Part shown: positions 41,320 to 53,041 of the stretch, in pieces
Layout: each line of letters begins with the position of its first letter
How positions within the stretch are numbered: the first letter of the stretch is position 1
Assembly: GCA_016584305.1 (NCBI GenBank)
Contig: JACEEZ010023651.1
Span: 173,586 to 237,585, forward strand
DNA from: Chionoecetes opilio
Lineage: Eukaryota > Arthropoda > Malacostraca > Decapoda > Majidae
Reading direction: 5' to 3'
Length of the DNA stretch: 64,000 nucleotides
The notes under the pieces: model-generated
What the model saw: the letters and a program-made list of their open reading frames with translations, nothing else
The model's database searches: none
What the model was told of the DNA's origin: nothing
Position numbers and translations under genes: made by a program

Positions 41320-41818
41320 TACTCATGTGTTAAGTGTTATTTCTGCTTCTGCATGTAGTGGAGATATTATTCACTCCACAAACCATAAACAAAACTTATT
41401 TACATATGATAATAATAGGTTATGGTAATTCAGGTTAAGTTTTCTTAGGTTATATAGGTTAGGTCAGCTTACCTAATGGCTCTGGCTGGCATTACATGTT
41501 TTTGACTGCATAGGAAATAGGCTCTTTTCTAATGATTTCCAATGAACATAAATATTTCATTTTTAGGTGCTGGAAGTGAATAATATCGCCACTACATGCT
41601 GAAGCAGAAATTATACTAAAAACGTGAGTATTATGGTGGGGTCACAAGACAGCTTTTTTTTTAGAATTTAGCTGGCAATATTCAGCCAAGCCGATTTCGA
41701 GCCACTTTCTGGTCACACGGACTTTCACAGAGTTAGCCGAGTTTTAACGCCAATTTCAACTTCTCGTTTTAATCGCCACGCGAGCTGAGCCGTATCTGAC
41801 CAGCTAGCAATAACAAAG

Positions 41819-42682
41819 TACCGTAGATAACAGTATATTACATTATTTTATATATTTATTATATTATATTATTATATATTATATTATATTTTATATATTT
41901 ATTATATTATATTATAGATAACAGCCGTATATTACGAATCATAGCATCACTACTGATTTGTATGTGCCACTGAAGATGATATACAGTGTTACTCGGGTTG
42001 CAGTGATTACCGGAGTGGTTGTCGGGACGTTATCCCAGGGAGAAGCGAGCATTACTTCCGTAGGTGTTTATTAATAGAGAACAGAGATAAGCGGGACCAC
42101 CAGCGGAGAGCTGGTCTTGACAGTCCGCCTGCTGAGTAGCGACTAAGGTTACATGATATGCCTGGAGGGCGGTGCACTGTTGCCGCATTGCGTACAGTGT
42201 TGCTACCTAACCTGTATGTGTAGTATTTTACTAAGAGGCATGAATATGTATGTGTGACTGTCTTATATGTAGGTAATCACACATCCACACACAGTACATA
42301 GTTTATATCATGACTGATATCTATGATAGGACTGAGAATCTACCCTGTTTCAGTGTTGTTTTATGCTTTGTATCTGCAAATTTCTCTACTAGTTTTTTTT
42401 CAGGCGACAAAGACGACGGGAGGACACTCTAAACATAAACACTAGATGGCGACCTTAGTGTAGCCCGTTACCAACGTCACCATTCGGTTTTATTTTTGTA
42501 ATTTGTTCATTTATAGCCATAATATGACACATATGAAGACACAAAATGACACAGACTCTCCAGATAGCCCCCTCTAACTGTCCTGAAATCATGGATGTAG
42601 AAATGTAAGTATTAACGCCACCAGACATCTGTAAATAAAAAAGAAACTTTGTCCTGGCGACTTTAGTGTTATCTACGGTACA
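41819..42682. mobile_element. TA-flanked MITE, longer relative of 2226-2706
   Basis: TACCGTAGATAACAGTATAT at the left and TTTAGTGTTATCTACGGTA at the right. The 3' part (42400-42680) is inverse to 2226-2520, including the CATAATATGACACA segment. Confidence 0.7.
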
Positions 42683-43748
42683 AAGGCTACACCACCAGTC
42701 TCTACTGCTTGTGAGCGTGACTCCCAACTCAAGCTAAAATCAGCAAGACTGAAGATGAACAAAGACCTCGCATTATGTGTAGCAGCGGTTACCCTAAGTT
42801 ACATGCTGTCAGTCAGGAGCGGTGAAGATGGTCCAGTCCAGTATACCCTAGAAAGATAGACAGCCAACAAAAAAAATAGGGAAGACCGAAGACCATCACG
42901 GACTCACGAAATCCTCCGATGAGTTATAAATCCTTTGAAGAGTTCCAAAAATGTACAAGACTTCACAATTCGTCTTGGAATTGGTTCTTGCCACTATGTA
43001 GTTGTTTATTTCAATTTCTGTATTTTGAATTAAGGCGTGCATTAACACTGAACGTCAAATAATATTCGTTGGTGGTGGTTTAGTTTTGAATTTAGCCAAA
43101 ACTTGGCAATTTTAACACACGCAGGTTCGTCTTGCCACAACCTTGGCAATATTAGCCGAGTGTGTGTTGCTGGCTGAATATTGCCGGAAAAAGTGCTCGT
43201 GTGACAGCGCCTTTAAGTGCCGCAGAGAGAGCCCAGTTCTATCAAATAATTTCCTCATCACTTAATGTCATTAACTACGTCACATGAAATCATGGAACAT
43301 AACGTAAAATCTCCTATTGCTGTGTGAAATCTAACGCCATGTAACTAACACCACATAGAATACTCTAACACCACATATGATCTTTGGGAATGTAAGAGGG
43401 ATGTGTTTTTGAGCTACCCATAAATCATACATCACATTTTCATTACCTAACCAGTGTGCGAGCTGTGGTTCTAGAAAACGTCTATAAAATGTTGCCTGCA
43501 GTAATTAGATCAATTGTGGGATTGTCCAAAAGTGACTCGTATTGCCTCCACCACTCAATGGCCCCAATTTATTGCTGGATTCCCAAGCTCGTTGTCAGCA
43601 GGGAAAAAAAACGGAAGGTTTAGAGGCGTAGATCTTAAACTTTTCCCTACACACCAAAAGGGGAAATGGTGTCACATTTCATGGATGTAATAATAATAAT
43701 ATAATAGTTTTATTTTCACCCGAAGGCATACAGGAAAATAAATAATAA

Positions 43749-44141
43749 TACACTAGGGTCCCACATAAAGCGTGTTCGCATAAAGCGTTTCCCCTATAAA
43801 GCGAACGACCTAAAATATAAAACAAATGGTTTTTTTGATTAATTTATCATTATCTCTAAAAGTTTGAGTCCAAAATAATGTTTCCTAGAATCCAATAAGG
43901 TAAACAGAAACCATACTCCCAATTGTGTAGGGAATTTCAATCCTAGTGTAAAATAATACCATGTTCTGGTATGCATGGGTGTGAACAAGTATAAATGTAC
44001 GCCGTTGTACGGGTACGGGCGGGAGGACCGATCGACCACTATCAATTTTTCCCATAGGTTATGTGTTTCACATAGGGCGAATTCACATAAAACGACCTCG
44101 TTTATCGACCAATTTATCGTTTTATGTGGGACCCTAGTGTA
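43749..44141. mobile_element. mariner-like MITE inserted in a retroelement tail
   Basis: TACACTAGGGTCCCACATAA and inverse TTATGTGGGACCCTAGTGTA-type end, TA borders. It splits a TTTTCACCCGAAGGCATACA-type tail (43690-43748 and 44142-44210). Confidence 0.8.
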
Positions 44142-44983
44142 ATATACATAGCCTACATGAGGAAAGAACTTTAGTACTAAAGCAAATAAAATATATTATA
44201 TACATGTGGGCAATAGTCAATGATACTATATGTCAACTATCACTATATGTTACCTCCAAAATTAGTTTGTAGTAAATGCATAAATCAAATAAGGGCAAAT
44301 AATTCTATATTAACAAGCATAGCTGTGATCGGACTGAGGTAGGCCAAAATCATAGCCTATACAACCCTCTGTGATGGCTTTCGTCAGGGCCGTTTCTTAC
44401 TATATGTGAACTACACGGTTGTATAGGGCCCCTGAAGCCACCAAGGAGCCCCCAAGCTGCCATTATTTGCTGATTTTTTTAGAATATAGTCTTTTCCTAT
44501 TAAAGTGCACCGGATTGATGCATTTAAATATTAAAGGCGTGCCCCCGGACCACCTTAGAGGGCTTGGAATCCCCCCACCATAGTTTTACAAAATAGGGCC
44601 CCCACACAGCATTTCGCATAGAGCCCCCAAAAGGCTAAAAATTGCTCTGGCTTCCATGATGCAAAAGGGAGCTCATGTGTTGCTTGATGTGGGATTTCAG
44701 TCAACAGGTTGAAACACGGATTATCACGTAAGCTTGATGAATGGGTAATTGTGAGAAATAGAAATGCCTGTCATTGGTAGATAAGATACAGATAAGTTAA
44801 TGAACAGATCTAGGTTGTTAAATGTCTGTAATTGTAGTAATTTATGCAGACTGTAGATATTAATGACATACAAATTAGACTCCTCAGTGTAATAGTATAG
44901 TAAAGCCAATATAAGGCTCCTTCTTGAATCATTTGAATAATTTCCAACTGATACTTTCTGCATCTATCTTTACTTTTTCATTG

Positions 44984-45249
44984 TACAGTAAAACCTCTCA
45001 TATTCGGACTAATTGGGCCAAGGAGTGGTCCGAGTAATTCAAGGATCCGAATAAGGGGGGGATATGTTGAAAAAAAATCTAGGTGTATATATATAGCTAG
45101 GAAATTTCGACCACTAAAAAAAAAAAAAAAAAAAAATTCTAGGTGTTATAGCTAGGAAATTTCGACCCCTAAAAAAATAAATAAAGAGGAAGTCCGAATA
45201 ATGTCAAAGTCTGAATAATGAGGGTCCGAATACGAGAGGGTTTACTGTA
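44984..45249. mobile_element. pogo/Tigger-like MITE
   Basis: TACAGTAAAACCTCTCATAT at the left and ACGAGAGGGTTTACTGTA at the right with TA borders; an internal ~65-bp duplication (CTAGGTGT...TTTCGACC) around a poly(A). Confidence 0.82.
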
Positions 45250-46089
45250 TTCTGCAATCTCATTCGATATTTAATGTTATTTTTTCAATTTTAAGAATCA
45301 AAAGTAGATTGATACAAATTAAACAGATTCCACATTAGAAAATTATGTAGCTAATCCTGCTTTAGAAAATATTTCAGGAATTCAAAGTGGATTAATGAAT
45401 TTCTGAAAGAGTCTGATTTGGACGGTTATGCTTTAGGAATCCAAGTAAAGATGTGATTTACAACCTGACCGCCTTGAGTCATCACGTTGTAAATAAACGC
45501 TGATGACGACCCTCGGAGATTCTCGCTGTGTTTTCTTATAATTTCCAACAGTACTTTTACTCTGCATTTGCCTCAATATGTTACCAAGATTTGTGATGTG
45601 AGCTGATTCAATTTCTACTTACAAGAATATTATGGTAACTTATCTTCTATAGGAAACTTTGAGGACTTGAGACAAATCCTTACTTTTCATTTTATATTTT
45701 GTCTCGCATATACGTCGTGGTTATTGGGCCTGGATCCGTTAACCTAAAAAATAAAACATTCGCTACATAGTCAACTACAAGGATTTCAGATTAGGGATGT
45801 TGGTGTTGCAAGGCTCTTCTAAAATGTTTTACCGATATATTTTAATTAGAACTTGTATTAGTTATTGGGTATGTTTTATTTGCTGACTGTTTTCCTTTTT
45901 TTTTAGGCAATGAACTGTATGGATTTTGAAGGAGTCTTTTCTATTGTTGATGTGTTTGCCAAAGTATTCAATGGACTTTACAATCTTTATTCCAAATTTA
46001 CCTGAGGTTCCAGATGACAACTTTTAGAATATGTTTGTTATGCATCAAAACACTGACGCATTAATATTCAGAATCAGAAAAACATATTA

Positions 46090-46302
46090 TTAACCCCTTG
46101 AGGTCCAGAACGTAATTTCCATTATAATTTGGGTACCATTAGACGATTTTTAGTGACTATAAGCAATGTTTTATAGCTATGACCTGTTTAGTATCCTTGT
46201 TCACTAACTAATGTGGTATATTCAGTGACTTAGTAATTTTATGGCTAACAACAGACAATTTTATATAGCAACTTAGGAAAGATCTGGGCATGAAGGGGTT
46301 AA
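46090..46302. mobile_element. TTAA-flanked MITE (piggyBac-like), copy 4
   Basis: TTAACCCCTTGAGGTCCAGA to GAAGGGGTTAA, 50 bp before the main exon of MULE-like gene B. Confidence 0.85.
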
Positions 46303-46355
46303 TATTCAGAATCAGAAAAACATTTTATTAATAGCTCCTATCAATCTTGTTTCAG

Positions 46356-48093
46356 ATGTCACATTTTTTGGCTGATGACGACAATGCTATGGAGGCATTG
46401 AAGTCTGAGGCGCCGACGTCCGCCTCCCACCCCGAGGATGAGGCGGAGACCGAGTGGTTCAGTGACAGTACAGACAGCGCGGATGAACCACCGGCTAAAA
46501 CACCGCGCTGTGAACCAGAAACTCACGACTACAGTTACGGCAACCTTCCTATCCCTGGAAGATTCTTACAGTTAAGTCAGATCATCAACCTCCTCCGAAG
46601 CACCGACACAATCCGGGATGAAATACCGCCAGGTGAGAAAAACAACGTGTTCTTTGTTTTAGAAGATTCCAAAAATGCCGTAAAGAAAAAGATGAATTTG
46701 AGAACCGATTATCACGATGATTGTGGTGTGTGGGACAGTCTGAAAGGAAAGTCTGCAAACACTTACATTACATTTTGTGATGGAAATGTTAGAACCGTGT
46801 CCTTCAAGGAGGGCCGCTTCTGCAACGAGAGTCGTAAGAAAGGAGTGTTGCACTGGATTCCCCTTGATCCACAGCCTGACCGAGACACAATGGTGAAGCT
46901 GCATCGCTATTATTCCACCTTGAAAGGCAACCCCAACTACAGGAGGCGCATCACCTGTATATCAGGCGGGGAGTTTCATGACAGAGTGGTAGTGGAATAT
47001 TCTGGAGTTCGAACTGGTCCAGTCACTAATCATGGAAACTCAAAAAAATCCTCCAAAGAATACATTCGTACCAATCCCAGGCTACTTGAGAAGATGAATG
47101 AGGAGCTGAAAAATAAGTCTACAAAACAAGTTTATGAAGAGATGCTGAAGGACGGTGAACTAGGGACGCCAAGGAGTCTCAAACAGGTGGCTGATGCAAA
47201 ATATCGTGCAGCCAAGAAGTTGCAACAGGAGAAGGTGGCGAAGGTTGCCGATGAAAATCATGCATTATTGACAATGTTAGAAGAAAACCCCAGTGTGCAG
47301 GCAGTCATCCACCGCAAAAACAAACCTGCGTGTGTTATTTTGCACAGCGATGATCAGTTCAGTGACATGAAAAGGAACTTGGAATATGAGAGTGTTCTGG
47401 GCATAGACCGCACCTATACGGTGGGTGACTGCTATGTTACTATGACGGTCTACCAGAACTCGAGAGCACTGCATGAGGAATCCTTTGAGCCACTCTTATA
47501 CCTTGGCCCTGTATTTCTGCACTGGGATTTGGAGTTCAGAACGTATGTATCCTTTTTTTCATATCTAGTGGGCATCTTAGGAGATACAGAACCTATTTTT
47601 GAAGTAAAGCTGGGAGATAAAATGGAGTCTGCTTTGTTTAATGCACTAGAGAATTGTTTCCCATCAACAGTGCATGTGTTGAACTGCCAACATTTGAAGG
47701 AAAATGTAGAAAAACAGCTCCCTGAGATCCTAGATGATAAGGAAGAATATGATTGCTCCAGTATTTTAAAGTATATTTTTGGTTCAAAGGGTATTGTAAG
47801 TAGTCATAGTATGCCAGTTTTTGAAAGCAGAGTCTCAGAGCTATTAAGTAATTTTAGTGAAGATCATGCATTTAGAAGTTACTTTGATGAATTGCAACCG
47901 TTCCTGTATTCCTATGTTTGTGAACCCAGCAGAGAGGCGTCTCACAGAAACTGTGGGCCAATAGTAATGATGAAATTTTGAATGGCCTTTTGAAATTAAC
48001 TCTGCGGCCGAGAAATCATAAATTGTCTGATATTGTGGAGAAGATCTGCAGTGTGAGCAGACTGCAAATGCTGGATTTGGAAAGTGGAACATG
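46356..48093 (+). pseudogene. MULE-transposase-like protein, copy B, 3' frameshift
   Basis: After TTGTTTCAG the frame is open to 47981 (about 541 residues). It has an acidic N-terminus (HPEDEAETEWFSDSTDSADE), LPIPGRF, DCGVWDSLKGKS, DPQPDRDTMVKLHRYYSTLK, RRITCISGGEF, the TPRSLKQVADAKY segment, ENPSVQAVI, VLGIDRTYTVGDCYVTMTVY, LGPVFLHWD and LNCQHLKENV. The first catalytic-type Asp (IDRTY) is kept; the other DDE residues I cannot assign safely. A one-base shift near 47943 ends the frame early; the shifted frame (LWANSNDEI...) stays open to TGA at 48091-48093 and aligns to the C-terminus of copy A. With the possible remote first exon this could be a host gene with an assembly indel rather than a dead transposon. 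Confidence 0.72.
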
Positions 48094-48747
48094 AAAGCAC
48101 CATTTGTACCTGTGTAGGGCTAGGATGTGTTAAGACATTTGTACCTCACAAGATCATTGGTTGAGTGAAAACTTAGGCGGTATTACACGGGGACAATTTT
48201 GCTCAGTGAGCAGACTCACCAAGCAACTTTCGCTGAGCTGCTCAGGGAAATGATCACACGGTTATGCTGGTTTCCATGAGCAATCTTGTCCAAAACAATA
48301 CAGAGTGGGTTGTGGTGATGTACTCCACAATGCAGTCCAGTGGCAGGCGTGGAATAAGCTTTGCCTTCGGCTTCCTTTGTTTTTGTTGCCAGTTGCTTTG
48401 TTGGTTCTGTATATTTGTATATCAAAGGATTTATATTTGTAAACAATTCTTTTTAAGGAACTGTCACAATCTCCCCCTTGCAGTCAAGACTAAGTTAATG
48501 AACGTTTAGTAAAATATAGAAAACCAGGTTCGAAGAGTCGACTTTCAGAAAATAAAATAAAATAAAATACCGTAAACTAATGAAGTAATTAATTTAAGCA
48601 ATAAATACAATACACAAATAAAAGAATGAACACAAAAGTAAATAAGAAAAATAAAAACACGATAGAACAGAATATACGTTAATACTTTATTACTTAAACT
48701 TACTTATCTTGATTTTTACCATAAAACGCAGTATGGATAATATACAC
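48094..48747. other. spacer between MULE-like gene B and the Polinton
   Basis: AT-rich, with a run of AAATA repeats near 48545 that could serve as poly(A) signals for gene B. No frame worth noting. Confidence 0.4.
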
Positions 48748-49513
48748 AGCCTAAGTACATATAAACATTAATGTTATTTTGATGAAACGTAAAATGCTAA
48801 GACACTTAATCAAACATTTAATCCAGGCTATGACTACACATAAAAAAAACCCATTAGTGTTATCAGGCTTGATAAACCTTACTAATTAAGAAAAAACCTA
48901 TTCACTACACATGTAATGCATCCTAATTTGTCTCTTCGTTTTCTATACTGTCTTTGAATATGTCTGACATTTCAGCCAGTGAAAACGGAAGATTCATAGC
49001 CTCTAGGGACGGGGGTAATATACAGTACTTTCTATTGGGGATTCATCCTCCCCCAACGTTTGTGCACTGTTCAATTGGTCACGAACCAAATTATTCACTC
49101 CCGGTGGTGCTTGCGATTCAAGCACATCATGTTCAAGCTCTACAGTGCTGCCAACACCACTCGTGTTGAAGATTGCCGACTTGGCTCTGCTAAGACTAAG
49201 TTTTCTCCGAGATCTTGTCTTATTTTCTTTATTTTGAGGGGTGGAGAATCCCCCAATGTCATCCTCAGCGCCTCTATTTTTCTTTTCTTCATTGTGAGTT
49301 ATTTTATGCTGTTGAATTAATCTTGGATCAATTCTTTTATTGGTTTCTTCAATAACCACCATGGGATGTCTTATATTGGGCTGTGGAGACTTTTGTTGCT
49401 TTGAGGGTGGCTCATTGTGTTCACGCCGGGGTTCTTTTTTTTTGGGGGGGTGGGGGAGGCATGTTAAAAGCCCCCCCCTGCTCCTGCTGTCTCTCCTGCT
49501 GTTGTTGTTGTTG
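48748..49513. repeat. left terminal inverted repeat of Polinton
   Basis: Reverse complement of 60572-61328, nearly identical. I noted a 5-bp insertion near 49023, a C/T change near 49062 and contraction of the CTG-rich inner end. The inner border falls in the (TTG)n/CTG-rich run just before the polymerase remnant. Confidence 0.9.
48923..49440 (-). pseudogene. partial copy of the polyQ gene's 3' end inside left inverted repeat
   Basis: The minus strand repeats the C-terminal coding region of the gene at 59558-61153 (start of shared frame VVIEETNKRIDP). A 5-bp insertion near 49023 shifts the frame before the natural stop. It lacks the first exons and is a by-product of the inverted repeat. Confidence 0.85.
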
Positions 49514-49522
49514 ATTCCTCAG

Positions 49523-50964
49523 CACATTGTGTACCTTGACAAGAACAGTCTATCCTGGAGCTATGTGTAAACCTTTGCCAGAAAGAGACTAAGAAACTTA
49601 CCCCTGGGGAAAGAGAGGAGTGGCTGATGAGTCATAACATAGAAACTATGGATCCAGATGGAGGTGTAGGATACTGGATCCAGTGTGATCTCTCACCCAT
49701 CGATGCCGAGCTTGCCAGGATGACGGATGAGTTTCCCCTTCACATCCATCACATGGACATTGACACAGAACAGCACCTGTCACAGTACAGTAAATCTTTG
49801 ATACGCCAAACAGGGTGCAAATTTCCCCCAGAGTCGCGGAAACTCGTGGGGTCACACCTTCCCCAGAATAATGTTCTCTGTAGTCTTTACTTGATACAGT
49901 CTTACCTGAAAAAGGGAGGTAAAATTGTCAAAATTAATGATATATACCAGTTCAAACAATCCAACTACCTCAAACCTTTCATTGAGGGTAACCTCAAAGC
50001 TCGGCGGGAGACTGGTAGTACTACCCAGGCCAAGGTTTTTAAAATGATTTCAAATGTCATATTTGGTAAATCACCACTAATGGATCCTGTTAAATACAGT
50101 GTCACTTCCGAGATCATTACCACCAAACAAGCGCTGCGGCGTAGGGTATGCGATCCTTTGTTCCAGAGACTCATACCTCTCAAGGATGACAGGGTCATTG
50201 TACATCGAGGCAAGCGTAAGATCCGCGTCAACCAGCCCAACTACATTGGGTATCAGATTCTCGAGCTTGCCAAAGTTGAAATGTATGAGTTCTACTACGA
50301 TACGCTTCGAAAAGCCTGTGAACCCGACCAACTATCTTTCATTTACGGGGACACAGACTCTGCGGCCATTTGCGTCTCTAACATTCAGGATATTAGTGAA
50401 TTCTATTCTCTTCCCTTAATAAAAGAGGTTATGGATTTCAGTAACTTTCCTCCTGACCATCCGTTACATGACACCTCCAAGAAAGGACTGACGGGTTACG
50501 TCAAGTCAGAAGTGGGGGCAAAACACATTAAAGAAATGCTGTGTCTAAAACCCAAAATGTACTCTGTCAAACTAGCCTGTGATCCCACCAGCACGGATGA
50601 CACTGGTGGTGAAATTAAGAGAGCTAAAGGCATTCCTCAAAATTCTCTAAGACACTACACACATGAGAAATACAGGCAGGTACTGCAAGGGTTACAGAAA
50701 GATGCAACTGAAGTGACTAGCATACGTAACATTCAAGGTCAGATGTGCACCACAGTTATTAAGAAGACAGGTCTCACCGCCTGTGATAATAAAAGAGTTC
50801 ATTTGCTCTCTGATCAACCACTTCCCAGCAATCCTTCTGGTATAGTCACTAGAGCTTATGGGCATCCCGATCTTCCTCAGCGTCAGCGAATGAAGCGAGC
50901 AATAACTCGCACAACTACTACTACTAGCAGCAGTAGTAGTATAAATAATGTCACTGCATGGTGA
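49523..50964 (+). pseudogene. Polinton protein-primed DNA polymerase B, N-terminally truncated
   Basis: The palm domain is visible: motif A in HIVYLDKNSL at 49523-49552, a frame change near 49560-49570, then open frame 49627-50964 (445 aa) with motif B (KVFKMISNVIFGK, residues 136-148) and motif C YGDTDS (240-245). Family polymerases are around 1000 residues or more with a 3'-5' exonuclease domain first. That half is missing because the left inverted repeat begins directly upstream. Cannot be a complete replicative polymerase as it stands. A Thr/Ser-rich tail ends the frame. Confidence 0.88.
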
Positions 50965-51415
50965 GTGTGATTTATGGAGGAAACGGCGTTGGAAATATGG
51001 AGTACAGAATGAAAGAGAAGGTAAATGTATGAGACCAACAACAACAAGTAATGGGGGCGGGGTACTGCCCCCTCCACCATCGTCACCGCCGCCATTGCCA
51101 TCACCGCGGTCGCTGCCATCGCCGCCGCCGCGGGGGTTCCCGGTGAAACGGCAGCGGCAGAACCAGCACGATGTGCAGAGGCGGGCTTGGCCACTGCTTC
51201 CTCCGTCCTTTTCTGGCTCTCCTTCTCCTCCAAGACTGGCTTGGAGATTTCCTCCCCCTCCTAACTGGATTCCCGACGAGGGAGCGAGTACTAGCGGTAG
51301 TAGCACCTCTTTTTATTTTTCGTGGGTTAAAAGCCGAATGCTAATGTTAAACAGCGGCAGTTATCATCCTCACCATGGCGAGTGCAGAGGAAGACTATAT
51401 ACTGTACCTGAGTAG
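50948..51415 (+). CDS. short proline-rich frame after the polymerase (doubtful)
   Basis: 155 codons starting in the polymerase's last codons, with polyproline stretches and two SPPPR-like runs. No motif I recognise, and its end overlaps the start of the next gene. It may be a non-coding GC-rich spacer. Confidence 0.25.
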   Translation: MSLHGECDLWRKRRWKYGVQNEREGKCMRPTTTSNGGGVLPPPPSSPPPLPSPRSLPSPPPRGFPVKRQRQNQHDVQRRAWPLLPPSFSGSPSPPRLAWRFPPPPNWIPDEGASTSGSSTSFYFSWVKSRMLMLNSGSYHPHHGECRGRLYTVPE

Positions 51416-52258
51416 TTTAGGGTCCAGAGACCTGTATCCAGAAAACTTTCCCGGGTGATTCCAAAATGACATCATTCCGCTTGCCTTCAATCCAAACCGA
51501 GAGTATGAAGTTGCCTTGCATGGTATTTTTATGCCTAGAGAAGTATATACTCTCCACAAAGACGATGGTAAGGCTGTCGTAGAAGTATGTGAGGAAAAAA
51601 AAATTATATATAAGTGACGGCGGCGGTGACGGGTACGCGGTAAGAAGGCAATTGCAATACTCACTCCGACCCCCTAAAAATATCACTAGCAAAGAAATAA
51701 GTGCCATTGTGGAGGAACTCAACACATACTGGCTGGCTATATTAAAAGCCGTATTTGGATTTTCAAATTACAAAACTTATTTTAATGAAGAACGTGGGGT
51801 ATTGAGCTACAACAAAAATTAAGTTTGTTATCACAAACGTTCACTAGATGGGTGTAATGCTGTGAATTATTGCAGAATAAGTTCCAGAATTATGCAGAAT
51901 CAAACCTCGACTAGCCGCCATATTAGGGTTTATTCCTAATCAATATTATGACATTTTTATAACAGACGAACCTCGGGCTTTTGAGTTGGAGAAAATCAAC
52001 GCTCGCTTTCCCCCCGACCCCCACGCGGATGTAGATTATCTACATTTATATTGCGATGCCATACAACCTACACGATTTGCGGGGCAAACAGTGAACATAC
52101 TAGCAACTCTGCCTTACGGCGGAAGTAATAATTATTACTCCATGCAGAGGCCTTTATACAAAGAATTGTCCAAGAATACAATTGATTCCATTGCCGTGGT
52201 CGTGACAGATCAGTATGGACGCAAAATCTATTTTGAAGAACATCGTTCTGCCACATAG
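51375..52258 (+). pseudogene. Polinton minor capsid (penton-like) protein, disrupted
   Basis: Starts ATG at 51375 (MASAEEDYILYLSSLGSRDL) with the N-terminal 'LYPxNxPG...YEVAL' pattern usual for Polinton and adintovirus minor capsid proteins. It ends YLHLYCDAIQPTRFAG... to DQYGRKIYF, matching the conserved C-terminus ('YCDxxxP...GR.x.F'). The frame is broken by a TGA at 51456-51458 that sits between an over-long G run and a short T run, by a shift near 51610 and by a stop near 51820. Penton identity is inference from position and termini. Confidence 0.7.
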
Positions 52259-52350
52259 TTTTACACTTTCGCCCCACTCCTACCGTCTATTGAAAAAAAA
52301 TTGAAAAAAAAAAAAACTAGCCTAAGGGACTGGTGGTGGTGGTGGTGGTG

Positions 52351-53041
52351 ATGGTCAGTCATCACGCGACAGTCGTCATGGACGAGTGCTACGGAGAAAA
52401 CCTTGTCGATTTATTCCCTCCAGAACGCGGTGGTCGGATTTTTGTGGCAGGTGCATCGGGTTCGGGTAAAACGGAGCTGGTTACACGATTAGTTAAGAAA
52501 TACAGTTGCAAGTTTTACAGAATCCTTATTTGCGGCACGACGCGTCATCCCATTCAACACCTACCACAGCTTCAAGATAAAGTAACAGTCAGTAAGGACA
52601 TAATAGATCCCGAAGTGGAGGTTGACCTCCTTCAGAAGGACAAAGGGTTACTGGTAGTGTATGATGACAATTTTTTGCAGGCTGCCAATGATGAAACGGT
52701 GGCCAATGTCTTCATTAAGGGTAGACACCTCGGGATTAGTGCTATTTTGATTTCTCAAAATTTATTCATGCAGGGAAAGTATGCCCGAAGTATCTCGCTC
52801 AACTGCACTCACTTTCTTTTGCTGAAACAAAGGGATCTTTCAGATTGAAACTTTGGGCCGGCAGCTGTATGGTCGCGAGAACACCAAGGTCTTCCTGAGT
52901 GCATATAAACGCGCCGACGCGGGAAAACCTTACGGTTATATTTTAGCAGATGTTTCTATAACTACCCCGGAAGAGTTGTCACTCAGATCAAATATTGCCG
53001 ACGAAGGACCCTGCGAGGTTGTGTACTCATGGCGCGAGTAA
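52351..53041 (+). pseudogene. Polinton FtsK/HerA-type genome-packaging ATPase, one frameshift
   Basis: Walker A GASGSGKT (residues 34-41 from the ATG at 52351) and Walker B LLVVYDD identify an A32-type packaging ATPase; a sensor-like SQN follows in ILISQNLF. The frame breaks at about 52840 and continues in the next frame (QIETLGRQLYG...) to a TAA at 53039-53041, giving about 230 residues, near normal size. The 3' end overlaps the integrase start by 13 bp. An upstream GGT run precedes the start. In the family it pumps DNA into capsids. Confidence 0.88.
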
